NCBI RefSeq assembly: GCF_011299555.1
Contig: NZ_CP049857.1
Location: 1,116,001 to 1,180,000, forward strand
Direction: 5' to 3'
Source of the DNA: Dysgonomonas sp. HDW5A
Lineage (GTDB): Bacteria > Bacteroidota > Bacteroidia > Bacteroidales > Dysgonomonadaceae
DNA: 64,000 nt
Below the pieces are notes generated by a model that ran no database searches, had not been told where the DNA came from, and saw nothing but the letters and a program-made list of their open reading frames with translations. Within the stretch, counting starts at the first letter, position 1; the number at the start of each line of letters is the position of its first letter. Of the stretch, positions 16,140 through 25,020 are shown one piece after another. The translations under genes were made by a program, and so were the position numbers.

Positions 16140-17324
16140 TCAAGTTTTTACAGATTTGATCCAAGAGATTAAAGCCAAAAGACCAAAAACAAGACCTAGC
16201 ATACAAACTCCCGTCCATCCATATTTCGAGAATACAAATGTTGAAGTTACCGAACCTATTGCACTCCCAATAGAGTAGAATATCATATACCCTGCTGTAA
16301 TTCTGCCACTGGCTTCCGGGTCAATTTTCAAGATTATGCTCTGATTTGTTACGTGGACAGCTTGTAGCCCCATATCAAAAATAATGATTCCAAAAATCAG
16401 GAATAGTAATGATTGATAAATAAATGCGGTAAATATCCACGATATAATCATAAGTATGAGAGCAATAAGCGATGTCCATTTGGCATAACCTCTGTCAGCC
16501 AAACTACCGGCTTTAGAAGCTCCGATAACACCCATTACACCGGCTAGTCCGAATAGACCAATAGTCATATGGGAAAAAGAAAATGGAGCTTGGCTTAGTG
16601 GTAAAACCATAGGAGTCCACAAGACTTGTCCTGCGGCAAATATAAATAGACCTACAAACGATCTCATTGTCAGTAGCCGATGTCTCCTGAACAAAGTAAA
16701 CATCGATAATAGCAATTTGGGATAAGATAAAGCGGCCCTTTTGTTTCGATTAGGCGGCGGCAAGACTAGAAAAAAGGTAAGACCCAGAATCAATGACAGT
16801 ATTGCGGAGAAGAGATACACAGATCTCCATCCCGTAAATTGAGTCAATGTACCCGCAACAGTTCTCGCCAATAAAAGACCGACAACGACTCCGCTCGTTA
16901 CAGCTCCCACTACCTGTCCCCGACTCTGGTGATCAGACATGCTTGCTGCGTAAGCTACCATGCTTTGTGTTACAACAGCCATGGTTCCGACTAAAAACAT
17001 TCCAGCCAGAAGAACAATAAAAGATGAAGCAAGGCTCACTACCATCAAAAATAATGCTAATAATATGAATTGATAAATAATCAACTTCCGGCTATCAGCC
17101 AAATCACCCAGAGGCACCAGCAAAAATAAACCTAAGCCATAACCTATTTGTGAAATTGTTACTACAATTCCGAGTTTTGCTTCATTTATGTTGAATGTTT
17201 CTCCTATAATATCCAGCAAAGGCTGAGCATAGTAGACGTTAGCAACTGAAAATCCACAGCCTACAGCCAATAATAATATAATGCCCGAGGATAAAATAGT
17301 TGTTTCTAATTTTATATTTTCCAT
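16140..17324 (-). CDS. MFS transporter (DHA1-like drug/metabolite efflux family)
   Basis: 394 residues with twelve hydrophobic segments. The N-terminal VANVYYAQPLLDIIGETF segment and the loop LVPLGDLADSRKL (the MFS D-R motif A) match the AraJ/YnfM-like DHA1 family. A central basic loop follows NRNKRAALSYPK. Exporters of this class expel sugars, arabinose-like compounds or drugs. Divergent from the HxlR regulator at 17410, with paired inverted repeats in between, so it is very likely the regulator's target. Confidence 0.88.
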   Translation of the reverse strand: MENIKLETTILSSGIILLLAVGCGFSVANVYYAQPLLDIIGETFNINEAKLGIVVTISQIGYGLGLFLLVPLGDLADSRKLIIYQFILLALFLMVVSLASSFIVLLAGMFLVGTMAVVTQSMVAYAASMSDHQSRGQVVGAVTSGVVVGLLLARTVAGTLTQFTGWRSVYLFSAILSLILGLTFFLVLPPPNRNKRAALSYPKLLLSMFTLFRRHRLLTMRSFVGLFIFAAGQVLWTPMVLPLSQAPFSFSHMTIGLFGLAGVMGVIGASKAGSLADRGYAKWTSLIALILMIISWIFTAFIYQSLLFLIFGIIIFDMGLQAVHVTNQSIILKIDPEASGRITAGYMIFYSIGSAIGSVTSTFVFSKYGWTGVCMLGLVFGLLALISWIKSVKT

Positions 17325-17344
17325 AATTTACAAGTACTTTTGTT

Positions 17345-17389
17345 TTGCAAGTACAATGTAAGCAATAACTTGTTAATTGCAAGTGCAAT
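17345..17389. promoter_or_regulatory. Operator repeats between MFS transporter and HxlR regulator
   Basis: ATTGCA-AG-TGCAAT (17376-17389) is a perfect inverted repeat. TTGCAAGTACAA (17345-17356) is a related site, and a third partial ACAAGTAC lies at about 17332. Spacing in the divergent promoter region suggests autoregulated control by the HxlR protein. Confidence 0.6.
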
Positions 17390-17409
17390 ATTCATTAAAA
17401 CAATGAGCT

Positions 17410-17829
17410 ATGGGTAAAATAAATAAAAGATCAAATTGTCCAATCGGTATTTCGTTAGACTTAATTGGAGACAGATGGACATTATTAATAGTAAGGGATA
17501 TAATTATAAGAGGAAAACGATCTTATGGAGAGTTCCTTAAATCGGATGAAAATATTTCAACCAATATTCTAGCCAGTAGGTTACAATTCTTAGAAGTTAA
17601 CAATCTGGTCACTAAAAAAATAGCTGCAGATAACAAATCAAAATTTATTTATTCGCCTACCGATAAGATGATTGCCTTATTTCCCACACTGTGTGAGTTA
17701 ATGCTTTGGGGTAACAAATACGACTCCGATTCTTACACAGAGCCGTCCAATTTATTGCAAGAGTTGAAAGACGACAAGAAAAAGGTAATAGAAAAATACA
17801 TACTATTAGCTCAGAAAAGTAAACAATAA
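17410..17829 (+). CDS. HxlR-family transcriptional regulator
   Basis: 139 residues. The hallmark core is CPIGISLDLIGDRWTLLIVRDI followed by GKRSYGEFLKSDENISTNILASRLQFLEVNNLVTKK, a MarR-like winged helix. The Cys in the first motif is the position that senses electrophiles or disulfide stress in several HxlR proteins. It is transcribed away from the MFS transporter and probably represses it until a toxic compound is bound. Confidence 0.93.
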   Translation: MGKINKRSNCPIGISLDLIGDRWTLLIVRDIIIRGKRSYGEFLKSDENISTNILASRLQFLEVNNLVTKKIAADNKSKFIYSPTDKMIALFPTLCELMLWGNKYDSDSYTEPSNLLQELKDDKKKVIEKYILLAQKSKQ

Positions 17830-17909
17830 CATAAGATTGACAAAAGTATTATTGAAAGCTTTCTCAGGTAGGAATATCTCATTTGTTTTCTCTGATTCAG
17901 AATTTGTTT

Positions 17910-18581
17910 TTAATAAATGAACTTGTTACATTTTATCGCTGTTACAATAAAAAAAGGACGCTCCACTCTTTGTCCATCTTTGCTGATGGCATCTTCGGCT
18001 AATAAGATTGATTGGACATTACAAAAGCCTGATTTATTAAGAAATAACTCAATATCTTCTATCTCGTAAAAAACAAATCCTTTTTTGGTAAATGGTAACA
18101 TTTCCCCAAAAGATTTACTGATAAAGGTGATAGCGATTTTCCCTCCATCCTGTAAGACACGATATATCTCATCAATATATTTCTGAGGATTATCCCAAAA
18201 GTAAAGAGTATTAACAGAAAAGCAATAATCAAAGGATGAATCGGTAAAGCATAAAATATCTGATTCAGTTATATGTTTAAAAGCAACCTTACCTAATTTC
18301 ACTAATTCATAGTTATTCAAAGTAGCCTCATCTACCATAGCCTTAGAAATATCAATCCCCTCATACATTAACAGACACTCTTTTTCAAAGATATAAGATA
18401 AATGCATTCCATTACCAAATCCTATTTCCAATACTTTAGTGTTAGGTAGAATTTCTAAAATATCTATTGTTTTAAATATCATATTGCTATTTGACTGAAA
18501 CATACTTTCGCCTACTTGACGTGCTTCTGCTCCAACAGGGCATCGGAGTTGTTTATACAAATCTTCGTTATCATATTTCAT
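17910..18581 (-). CDS. Class I SAM-dependent methyltransferase
   Basis: 223 residues with the SAM-binding motif I VLEIGFGNGMHLSYI, a following acidic residue in GIDISKAMVDEA, motif II-like SFDYCFSVNTLYFW and post-motif EIYRVLQDGGKIAITFI. This is the Methyltransf_11 type that modifies small molecules, lipids or quinones. No partner gene tells the substrate. Its N-terminus LRCPVGAEARQVGESM is distinctive of a subgroup of uncharacterised methyltransferases. Confidence 0.87.
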   Translation of the reverse strand: MKYDNEDLYKQLRCPVGAEARQVGESMFQSNSNMIFKTIDILEILPNTKVLEIGFGNGMHLSYIFEKECLLMYEGIDISKAMVDEATLNNYELVKLGKVAFKHITESDILCFTDSSFDYCFSVNTLYFWDNPQKYIDEIYRVLQDGGKIAITFISKSFGEMLPFTKKGFVFYEIEDIELFLNKSGFCNVQSILLAEDAISKDGQRVERPFFIVTAIKCNKFIY

Positions 18582-18834
18582 TTTAGTCTTACATTTCGGT
18601 AGATTTCCAGATTTCGATTTATACTCAAAAAAGAATCGAATAACTACTCCATCTTTGTATTGTTATTATTACTTATAAAATTATCTGAAGATTCAGAGTA
18701 CCGCAATACCTAATAATGGGGATTTTAGGATGAATTCTAATTACTTATAGCTATCTGTATAGGCTTGCAAGTTTTTTTTTCTATATCTTTGTGCATTAAA
18801 AGTCCATTACTTAAATATGGACAGTTGATTTAGA
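18582..18834. other. Intergenic, no gene seen
   Basis: AT-rich. A TATCTTTG box at 18784-18791 resembles a promoter on the plus strand but has a poor upstream element and no gene after it. Confidence 0.4.
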
Positions 18835-18864
18835 AACCCTATTTCTGACAACTAAAATAGGGTT
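18835..18864 (-). terminator. Terminator-like hairpin after the AhpD-like gene
   Basis: AACCCTATTT pairs with AAATAGGGTT (10 bp, 10-nt loop) 33 nt after the gene's stop on the minus strand. Confidence 0.6.
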
Positions 18865-18897
18865 CTCAATTTATCTTTTATAATCTTTTACTATTGT

Positions 18898-19446
18898 TTA
18901 GAGAGTGCAATCATCTTCCATATGGGTCGCTACACCAATTCTGTTCCAGACATTGATTACAATAATAGCCGTCATTATTTGTGCTACATAGTTTTCTGAA
19001 AACAGAGCCATAGCTTTATTATATGTTTCATCGGAAAGCCCATTGTAGATAAGTGTTATTTCTTCAGTCATCTGCAGTATAACCAGTTCCTCTTCGGAAT
19101 AAAAATGAGGAACGGTTTTCCATAATGGAAGCATATAAATTCTTGCTTCGGATTCTCCAGACTTCAAGGCTTCTTGGGAATGATTATTCAAGCAGTATCC
19201 ACAGTTATTCAATTGTGATGCCCTGATTTTAATCAGCTCTTTGTGGGTTGTAGATAAATCACTTTCTTCCAGATATTTTTCAAATCTGCTCATGATACCA
19301 TATACTTTAGGCTCTACATCTTTAATCCTTATTCTCATTTCTTTTTGATTTAAATTATTACGGTCTGATTTATTTGTAATTTCCTCTGCATAAACAACAG
19401 AAATTACTAATAGAGAAAGACTTAAAATTATTACTCTCTTCATCAT
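18898..19446 (-). CDS. Exported carboxymuconolactone decarboxylase/AhpD-like protein
   Basis: 182 residues. The CxxC active motif appears in RASQLNNCGYCLNNHSQEALKSGE, the signature of the AhpD/CMD peroxidase-associated family. The N-terminus is a clear cleavable signal (MMKRVIILSLSLLVISVVYAEE), which is unusual since most of this family are cytosolic. A predicted envelope location would make it an exported thiol oxidoreductase. It follows a Crp/Fnr-type regulator by 69 nt, a pairing often seen in Bacteroidetes. Confidence 0.85.
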   Translation of the reverse strand: MMKRVIILSLSLLVISVVYAEEITNKSDRNNLNQKEMRIRIKDVEPKVYGIMSRFEKYLEESDLSTTHKELIKIRASQLNNCGYCLNNHSQEALKSGESEARIYMLPLWKTVPHFYSEEELVILQMTEEITLIYNGLSDETYNKAMALFSENYVAQIMTAIIVINVWNRIGVATHMEDDCTL

Positions 19447-19515
19447 CTTAAATTCTTATTTATTAAATAATAAAGCAAAGCTATGAGTAAAAGAATACAA
19501 GAATCTTAATCCAGT

Positions 19516-20091
19516 TTAAGAAATGATGCGTTTGCGAATTACGCTCAAATATTCGGGAGTGAAGTTGAGATAAGAGGCAATCATGTAGTCAGGAATACGC
19601 TCTATAAATTCGGGAAAGTTTTCTGAAAAGTGTAAGTATGCCTCCTCTTTAGTAAACTCGAAATTATATCTGATTTTCGTTAGAAAGGCTGTTCGTTCTC
19701 TTTCCAGTATCTGTCTAAAATACGTCTCAAAATTGTGAATTCGATTGTATAGTTCTAACTCTTTTGCTCTTGTTAAGGAGAGAATCTCACTGCTTTCTAC
19801 AGCATCAATATAGAGGGTAGAGGGTAATTTCCGTTCCAGGCTTTCGTAGTCTGCTATCCACCAGTTTTCGATTGCAAATTGCAATATCTGTTCTATTCCT
19901 TTATCATTAATAAAATAGGAACGGAGACAACCTTTAGAGACAAAATATTTAGAAGTGGCTACCTTACCTGTTTGATGTAGTATTTCTTTCTTTTCAAGTC
20001 TAATAGGTTCGAAACTATCTGTTAGAATATCAATCTCTGATTGGCTGAGTGTTACAAATCTATTGATATGAGAAATAAAACTATTTATCAT
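19516..20091 (-). CDS. Crp/Fnr-family transcriptional regulator
   Basis: 191 residues from ATG 20091; an upstream ATG at 20136 would add an atypical extension. The N-terminal half is a cyclic-nucleotide-binding-type jelly roll (EILHQTGKVATSKYFVSKGCLRSYFINDKG, FAIENWWIADYES). The C-terminal half is a shortened HTH (RIPDYMIASYLNFTPEYLSVIRKRI). This short subgroup is common in Bacteroidetes and usually does not keep the cAMP contacts. It probably controls the exported AhpD-like gene directly downstream. Confidence 0.88.
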   Translation of the reverse strand: MINSFISHINRFVTLSQSEIDILTDSFEPIRLEKKEILHQTGKVATSKYFVSKGCLRSYFINDKGIEQILQFAIENWWIADYESLERKLPSTLYIDAVESSEILSLTRAKELELYNRIHNFETYFRQILERERTAFLTKIRYNFEFTKEEAYLHFSENFPEFIERIPDYMIASYLNFTPEYLSVIRKRIIS

Positions 20092-20404
20092 AAAGCATAT
20101 ATTTTCAGAAAGATATGCATTTTTATATTTTCTCAATGATTTGTTTCTCTATATTTTCTAATTTACGAAAAAGAACTTCTATCACTCTTATACCTAATAG
20201 TTAAATAAATAATTATTTATTTACCAACCCAAAGTGGATAATTCAAATATTATTAAAGCACAAAAGAGAAAAGAAACTTTTGATTAAGAAAAGGATAATA
20301 ATTGACAACTCAAAAGAAAAACATATTGACCCTTAGTCATATTTAGACTACCTTACGCATAAATTTTATTGAAGAGTAAAAGATTATCGAATTGACTATT
20401 AATC
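20092..20404. other. Intergenic between two Crp-type genes, no gene seen
   Basis: AT-rich divergent region of about 310 nt. It should hold promoters for both genes but no operator-like palindrome was identified with confidence. Confidence 0.5.
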
Positions 20405-20791
20405 ATGAAAAAAGAAAATCTGCTTAATTTATTACGAACAGAATTTTTAGAAAGTATAGACAACTATTCGGAAATAAAAAGTTTCGCGAAAGGAGACTTT
20501 CTTTTTCGGCAGGAAAATATATGCAAAAATTTATTTTGGATAAAAAAGGGCATTTGCCGAAGATACTATTTACACAATGGAAAAGAAATTACTACTGAAT
20601 TTTTATTTGCAGACGATTTCATTGTTTCGTCAAAAAGTTTTGTGCTTTCCAAACCCACCGATGAGTTTGCTGAAACCTTGACCAATATTGAAGCCTTGGT
20701 TATCAGTCAGGACAATTTCAACAAACTGAAAACCGAATACCCTGAGCTTGCCAATATTGATTACAAAAAAATATCGGAAAGAAGAGTCTAA
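20405..20791 (+). pseudogene. Truncated Crp/Fnr-type regulator (sensor domain only)
   Basis: About 120 residues keep the jelly-roll sensor domain (SFAKGDFLFRQENICKNLFWIKKGICRRYY, EITTEFLFADDFIVS). After NFNKLKTEYPELANI the sequence leaves the family and the frame ends at 20791. The helix-turn-helix is missing, so it cannot bind DNA. It overlaps the next mosaic frame from 20748, and the change of homology near 20775 marks a recombination joint. Confidence 0.75.
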
Positions 20792-21167
20792 TTTGATTGA
20801 TGTTTTGAAAGAATACAATGTTGTTGTGCATCGTCCCGATGATGTCATTCCGCAAGTCGGTGAGCCTTTGGGTTTGGAACGTTTGGTTTTTACATTGGAG
20901 AATCCTAAACAACATAATCTCACCAAACTTTTAAATTCGGTAAAGAAATATTCTAACGAGTTTATCAAAGTCTTTCCACAGGACACTCCCGAAGAAAAAC
21001 GGTTATTCGAACTTATAAAAGCTGCTTATGTGAATGGTCGTTACGATCCTGATTTTGTAGTTACAAAAGAGGATATTGATGCACTCGTTCCGAAAGTGGA
21101 GTTATTGAGGGATATAACAAAGAGGATTTGTGAGGAGAAGATAGGGGAGTATGGGGAAAGGGAGTGA
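20775..21167 (+). pseudogene. Mosaic frame: amidinotransferase fragment joined to a HEPN C-terminus
   Basis: One open frame (nominal ATG at 20748) contains two unrelated pieces. The first, NLIDVLKEYNVVVHRPDDVIPQ to GEPLGLER, resembles an internal part of an amidinotransferase/arginine-deiminase fold enzyme. The second, NPKQHNLTKLLNSVKKYS through FPQDTPEEKRLFELIKAAYV to ITKRICEEKIGE, matches the C-terminal helices of HEPN-domain proteins. Neither piece has its catalytic region. Both assignments are by pattern recognition. The frame is probably not a functional gene, although a 139-codon product could still be made. Confidence 0.6.
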
Positions 21168-21318
21168 GAGATAATACCTGCAACTTAGAGTATTTTCCTT
21201 TAACGGAAAAGGGTGATTTGTCCCGATGTGTTTTATTTATAGAGTAATATTTTTCTTTGAAATTTTTTATTAACTTTAAAACGAAAATAGAATAAAAACA
21301 GACTAACTTAACATCAAA

Positions 21319-21351
21319 ATGAAGCTAAAATATCTCTTATTTGTGATTATG
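21319..21351 (+). pseudogene. 5' fragment of an IS-split lipoprotein gene
   Basis: ATG 21319 encodes MKLKYLLFVIM and then meets the left end of the insertion sequence. Joined to the sequence after the element at 24133 it continues SLLWLFPSCSDED, rebuilding a textbook lipoprotein signal peptide with the lipidated Cys. These eleven codons are therefore the true start of the gene at 24133-24960. Confidence 0.85.
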
Positions 21352-21395
21352 TGGAAAAAACGGATAAAATGACCCCTTAAAAACGGAGGAAAGTG
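21352..21395 (+). repeat. IS21 left inverted repeat
   Basis: Outer end of the element; begins TGGAAAAAACGG and contains ACCCCTTAAAAACGGAGG, shared with the right end. A further related binding block follows at about 21440-21471. Confidence 0.9.
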
Positions 21396-21570
21396 AGCAG
21401 CGAAAAACGGGTGAAATTGACCACCCTAAAACGCTTGAAAATGACCCCTTAAAGCCAGAGGAAAGTGACCCCTGTGATTGTGTTCTTAAAATAGTTTTAA
21501 AGTTCTTGTTATTGATGGGCTTTGATTTAGTTAGTTTGATGTTCAGACTAACTAAAAGCGATCTAATATT

Positions 21571-23115
21571 ATGCCCAACAAATTTATAACAATGACCAAA
21601 TTAAGAACGATTATCCGTTTGTATGAGGACCATATGGGTCTTAAAACTATTGCCGTAATGGCTCGCACCTCCCGCAATACTGTTAAGAAGTATATCCATA
21701 AATGGAACTCTTTAAAGATTAGTTTTGATGATTTTGTGTCTAAGAGTGATACGGAACTTCACGCGTTATTTTGTATTACAGATGCTCCCGGTATGCCTAA
21801 CCCACGTCGGGATACACTGGAGTCTCTTCTTCCGAGCATCAGTAAGGACCTTGGTCGTAAAGGGATGACTACGATGCAGCAATGGCAAAAGTATATCAAA
21901 GAACACCCCGATGGGTATGGCTTAACTCAGTTTCGCATCTCAGTTCAACGTTATCGAATGATTAATAACCCCTCTATGCGTATGGAACATAAAGCAGGGG
22001 ATAAAATGTTTGTAGATTATACAGGAGATAAGCTTTGGATTTATCCTCATGGTGAATCCCCTCGTGAGGTGGATGTATTTGTGGCAATCTTGGGTTGTAG
22101 CTTGTTGACTTATGTGGAAGCAGTATCAGGGCAGAGCAAAGAAGATTTTATCTCTGCCTGTGAGAACAGTTTTTATTTTTATGGAGGTGTTCCTCAAGCT
22201 GTTGTTCCTGACAATCTAAAAGCTGCTGTAACCAAAGCTTCTCGCCATGAATCTATCTTGAATGAAGAGTTTGAGCGTTTTGCTGAACATTATGGAGTCA
22301 CAGTGTTCCCCGCTCGTGTTCGTAAACCCCGAGACAAAGCTCCTGTGGAGAATGCCGTTAAACTAACCTATAAGGATATTTACACTCGCACCAGTCATCT
22401 TCATTGCCCTGATCTAAAGAGTTTAAATGCAGCTATCCTGTCTGCTTTAGACCTGCATAACAATAATCTGTTGACTAATCGGAACTACTCTCGTCGTTCC
22501 TATTTTGAAGAGATTGAAAAAGAATCCTTAGGACCATTGAATCCAATCCGCTATCAGATTAAAAAACACGCGATGGCTACCGTAGGTAAAGATGGTTATA
22601 TCCGCTTGAGTGAGGATATCCATTATTACAGTGTACCTCACACGTATATCGGTAAAAGGCTTAAGCTCTCTTACTCAGCGGATGATGTGCATATCTTTGA
22701 CGGCTATAGCCTTGTGGCATCTCATACCCGCAGTCGTTTGCAGTTTAAGCATACCACCAATACAGATCATCTGCATCCCAAACATAAAGCCGTATTGGAA
22801 TGGTCCCCTGAAGTATTTATCAAAGAAGCAGCCGACATCCATGAGGATGTGGAGCGTTACATCCGTAAAGTGATGGAAAAGAAACGCTATGTGGATCAGG
22901 CTAACAAGAGTTGTTCGGGTATCCTTTTATTGGCCAGGAAGGTCGGAGCGGCTCGTTTGACGGCAGCCTGCCGATTGGCTGAGAGTTATGACAGATACAG
23001 TTATAACGAGATCCAGGATATCCTTAAAACTAAATCTGAGTTTGTAGAAGTACCTGAAGAAACAGTGGATATACCCGAACATGAAAATATCAGAGGCAAA
23101 GATTATTATAAATAG
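21571..23115 (+). CDS. istA: IS21-family transposase
   Basis: 514 residues. An N-terminal helix-turn-helix (IRLYEDHMGLKTIAVMARTSRNTVKKY) is followed by a retroviral-integrase DDE core: first Asp in MFVDYTGDKLWI, second in QAVVPDNLKAAV, and the Glu in PRDKAPVENAVKLTY. The C-terminal beta-barrel (YSVPHTYIGKRLKLSYSADDVHI) is IstA-typical. It inserts the element with the help of IstB. The reading frame is complete. Confidence 0.95.
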   Translation: MPNKFITMTKLRTIIRLYEDHMGLKTIAVMARTSRNTVKKYIHKWNSLKISFDDFVSKSDTELHALFCITDAPGMPNPRRDTLESLLPSISKDLGRKGMTTMQQWQKYIKEHPDGYGLTQFRISVQRYRMINNPSMRMEHKAGDKMFVDYTGDKLWIYPHGESPREVDVFVAILGCSLLTYVEAVSGQSKEDFISACENSFYFYGGVPQAVVPDNLKAAVTKASRHESILNEEFERFAEHYGVTVFPARVRKPRDKAPVENAVKLTYKDIYTRTSHLHCPDLKSLNAAILSALDLHNNNLLTNRNYSRRSYFEEIEKESLGPLNPIRYQIKKHAMATVGKDGYIRLSEDIHYYSVPHTYIGKRLKLSYSADDVHIFDGYSLVASHTRSRLQFKHTTNTDHLHPKHKAVLEWSPEVFIKEAADIHEDVERYIRKVMEKKRYVDQANKSCSGILLLARKVGAARLTAACRLAESYDRYSYNEIQDILKTKSEFVEVPEETVDIPEHENIRGKDYYK

Positions 23116-23141
23116 ACAAACAAATTAATTATTAAAAAACA

Positions 23142-23897
23142 ATGAACAACATGAACAATCAAACATTAGAGAAACTGCGTCAGATGCGTTTCTTAGGGAT
23201 GCACGATGCTTTTAAAACTTCTTTAGAGAACACTTTAAAAGAGCAGATGACACAAGATCAATTTATCTTCCATTTGGTATCCAGTGAATGGGATAATCGT
23301 CGCAATCGTGCCATCAAAAGAGCAACCAAGCTGGCAGCGTTTCGGTACACTGCTTTCTTGGAAGAGATTGATTATAGCTTCGAAAGAGGCTTGGATCGTA
23401 ATCAGGTAGAACGCTTGGCGGGCTTGGATTTTATCAAAGACAACAAGAATATCTTTATTACAGGACCCACCGGGACAGGAAAAAGCTATCTGGCTACTGC
23501 ACTAGGAAACAAAGCCTGCCAAGATGGATATAAGGTCTTTTATGCCAATACCGCTAAATTGATGAGCAGCTTAAAGATAGCCAAAGTAAAAGGGACTATA
23601 CTAAATGAATTTAAACGTATCGAAAGGGTGGATCTTCTAATCCTTGATGATTTTGCAATGCAAGCCTTTGACTCTCAGTCCAGAGGTATAATGATGGATA
23701 TTATAGAGGATCGGCATCAGAAAAAATCAACAATGATAACCTCACAAGTACCTGTTAAAGATTGGTATGATGCCATAGGAGAAAAAACTGTAGCAGATGC
23801 CATACTCGATCGCCTGGTACATGACTCACTAAGAGTAGAATTAATTGGAGAATCAATCAGAAAAAGAAAATCGAAGAATGAAAATAGCTATCTATAA
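23142..23897 (+). CDS. istB: IS21-family ATP-binding helper
   Basis: 251-residue AAA+ ATPase. Walker A is GPTGTGKSYLA, Walker B is LLILDDFAM, and the N-terminal LRQMRFLGMHDAFKTSL region is IstB-specific. It starts 26 nt after istA in the same operon and promotes target selection by the IstA transposase. About 190 nt between its stop and the right inverted repeat contain no gene. Confidence 0.95.
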   Translation: MNNMNNQTLEKLRQMRFLGMHDAFKTSLENTLKEQMTQDQFIFHLVSSEWDNRRNRAIKRATKLAAFRYTAFLEEIDYSFERGLDRNQVERLAGLDFIKDNKNIFITGPTGTGKSYLATALGNKACQDGYKVFYANTAKLMSSLKIAKVKGTILNEFKRIERVDLLILDDFAMQAFDSQSRGIMMDIIEDRHQKKSTMITSQVPVKDWYDAIGEKTVADAILDRLVHDSLRVELIGESIRKRKSKNENSYL

Positions 23898-24083
23898 TTA
23901 AAACAGTAGTAGGTCCTATCTAAATATAGAGACTTATTACTAAGTTTGTAAAAACTTAAGTGGACCTAAAAACAGGAAAACTAAGAAAAGAAAGAAAAGT
24001 TTAACTCGGGCAAAATCTGCAACTTCAAGACCCTGAAACCGACGATAACTTTTGACTGTTTTGAACACATAACTTTAGGGGGG

Positions 24084-24127
24084 CACTTTCCTCCGTTTTT
24101 AAGGGGTCTATTTTACCGTTTTTTCCA
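24084..24127 (-). repeat. IS21 right inverted repeat
   Basis: Reverse complement begins TGGAAAAAACGG and matches the left end at 40 of 44 positions; it is followed by the TTATG target duplication. Confidence 0.9.
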
Positions 24128-24129
24128 TT

Positions 24130-24960
24130 ATGTCTCTTTTGTGGTTATTCCCATCATGTAGTGATGAAGATACAAAAATAAACCCTGAAGATAAAATACC
24201 CGAACTTATCCGGAAAGATATTAATTCTCGTTTTACAAAAGCCGAGATAAAATACTATTCGTTCGACTCTAACGATTTATTATATATTAATTTAATTGAC
24301 GAAAACAATAATTCTGCTGAGTTACGCTATAAAAATAATGAATTTGACGCTGAACATAGAAGAATACCCGATTTGAAAGATTTACCTCTAGTGGTACAAA
24401 CAACTTTTAATAGTCTATCAATACAGGGCATAAGCGATTTGAAGATATATAAGACACGACGGTCTTATTTAAAGCACGATTTATATACTTTTTGTTTTCT
24501 GCAAACGACAAACAAAGTGATAAATTTGCAATATAGTATCTTTATTAATGAAGATGGAATGGTATTATACACAATCAATCATACAACAAACGATAATGTA
24601 ATGCTTTTTCCTAATTATCTAACAGAATTTGATTATGTCCAAAAAAACTACAAACAAGCTGATGTACGCTGTCAGTTAAATACTTCGGGATATTATACCT
24701 TGATTATTAAACATGATGGCTATACAAAATTTGTCGCATTCGATAGAAACAATAGTACTAATGTTGTTTTTTGGAAAGAAACTAGATACGAAGTTCCGCT
24801 CGATTATCCTATTCCTGAGAATGTTTTAGCTAAACTAAAAGACATAGATCCTGACTTTATTTATACTAGTGTGACTATAATTGAAACATCAGAGGGTAAT
24901 GCGTACAGTTTTGTTGATAAAAGTAAAGAGAATCAACCGGGCTACATTATTAGTCAATAA
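24130..24960 (+). pseudogene. PepSY-like lipoprotein, 5' end displaced by IS21
   Basis: 276 codons remain, opening with MSLLWLFPSC from an ATG contributed by the target duplication. The mature part has about three repeats of a PepSY-like/BLIP-like beta domain (IPELIRKDINSRFTKAEIKYY; a middle copy; then FDYVQKNYKQADVRCQ), a family of secreted Bacteroidales lipoproteins. The charged n-region of the signal peptide (MKLK) lies on the other side of the element at 21319. The remnant keeps Cys and part of the hydrophobic core, so export is likely lost or poor, but some residual product is possible if transcription reads out of the IS. Confidence 0.8.
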
Positions 24961-25020
24961 AGTATAAGTTCTCTTGAATAAAGAAGAATCATTCAATAAG
25001 CTATCAGCACTAATAGGATA

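Larger units (their letters stand above)
21352..24127 (+). mobile_element. IS21-family insertion sequence
   Basis: About 2.78 kb with two genes, istA and istB. Terminal inverted repeats begin TGGAAAAAACGG at both ends and agree at 40 of 44 positions by hand count (21352-21395 and 24084-24127). A 5-bp target duplication TTATG flanks the element (21347-21351 and 24128-24132). Inside the left end the TGACCCCTTAAA...GGAAAGTGA block is repeated (about 21370 and 21440), typical of multiple transposase-binding sites in IS21. Both genes appear intact, so it may be active. Confidence 0.95.

Noticed and set aside
18784-18791. TATCTTTG promoter box on the plus strand
   Set aside because: Upstream spacing is poor and no gene or structured RNA follows.
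24128-24132. Alternative IS21 ends giving a longer target duplication
   Set aside because: Shifting the boundary breaks the match of the terminal TGGAAAAAACGG repeats; the 5-bp TTATG fits best.
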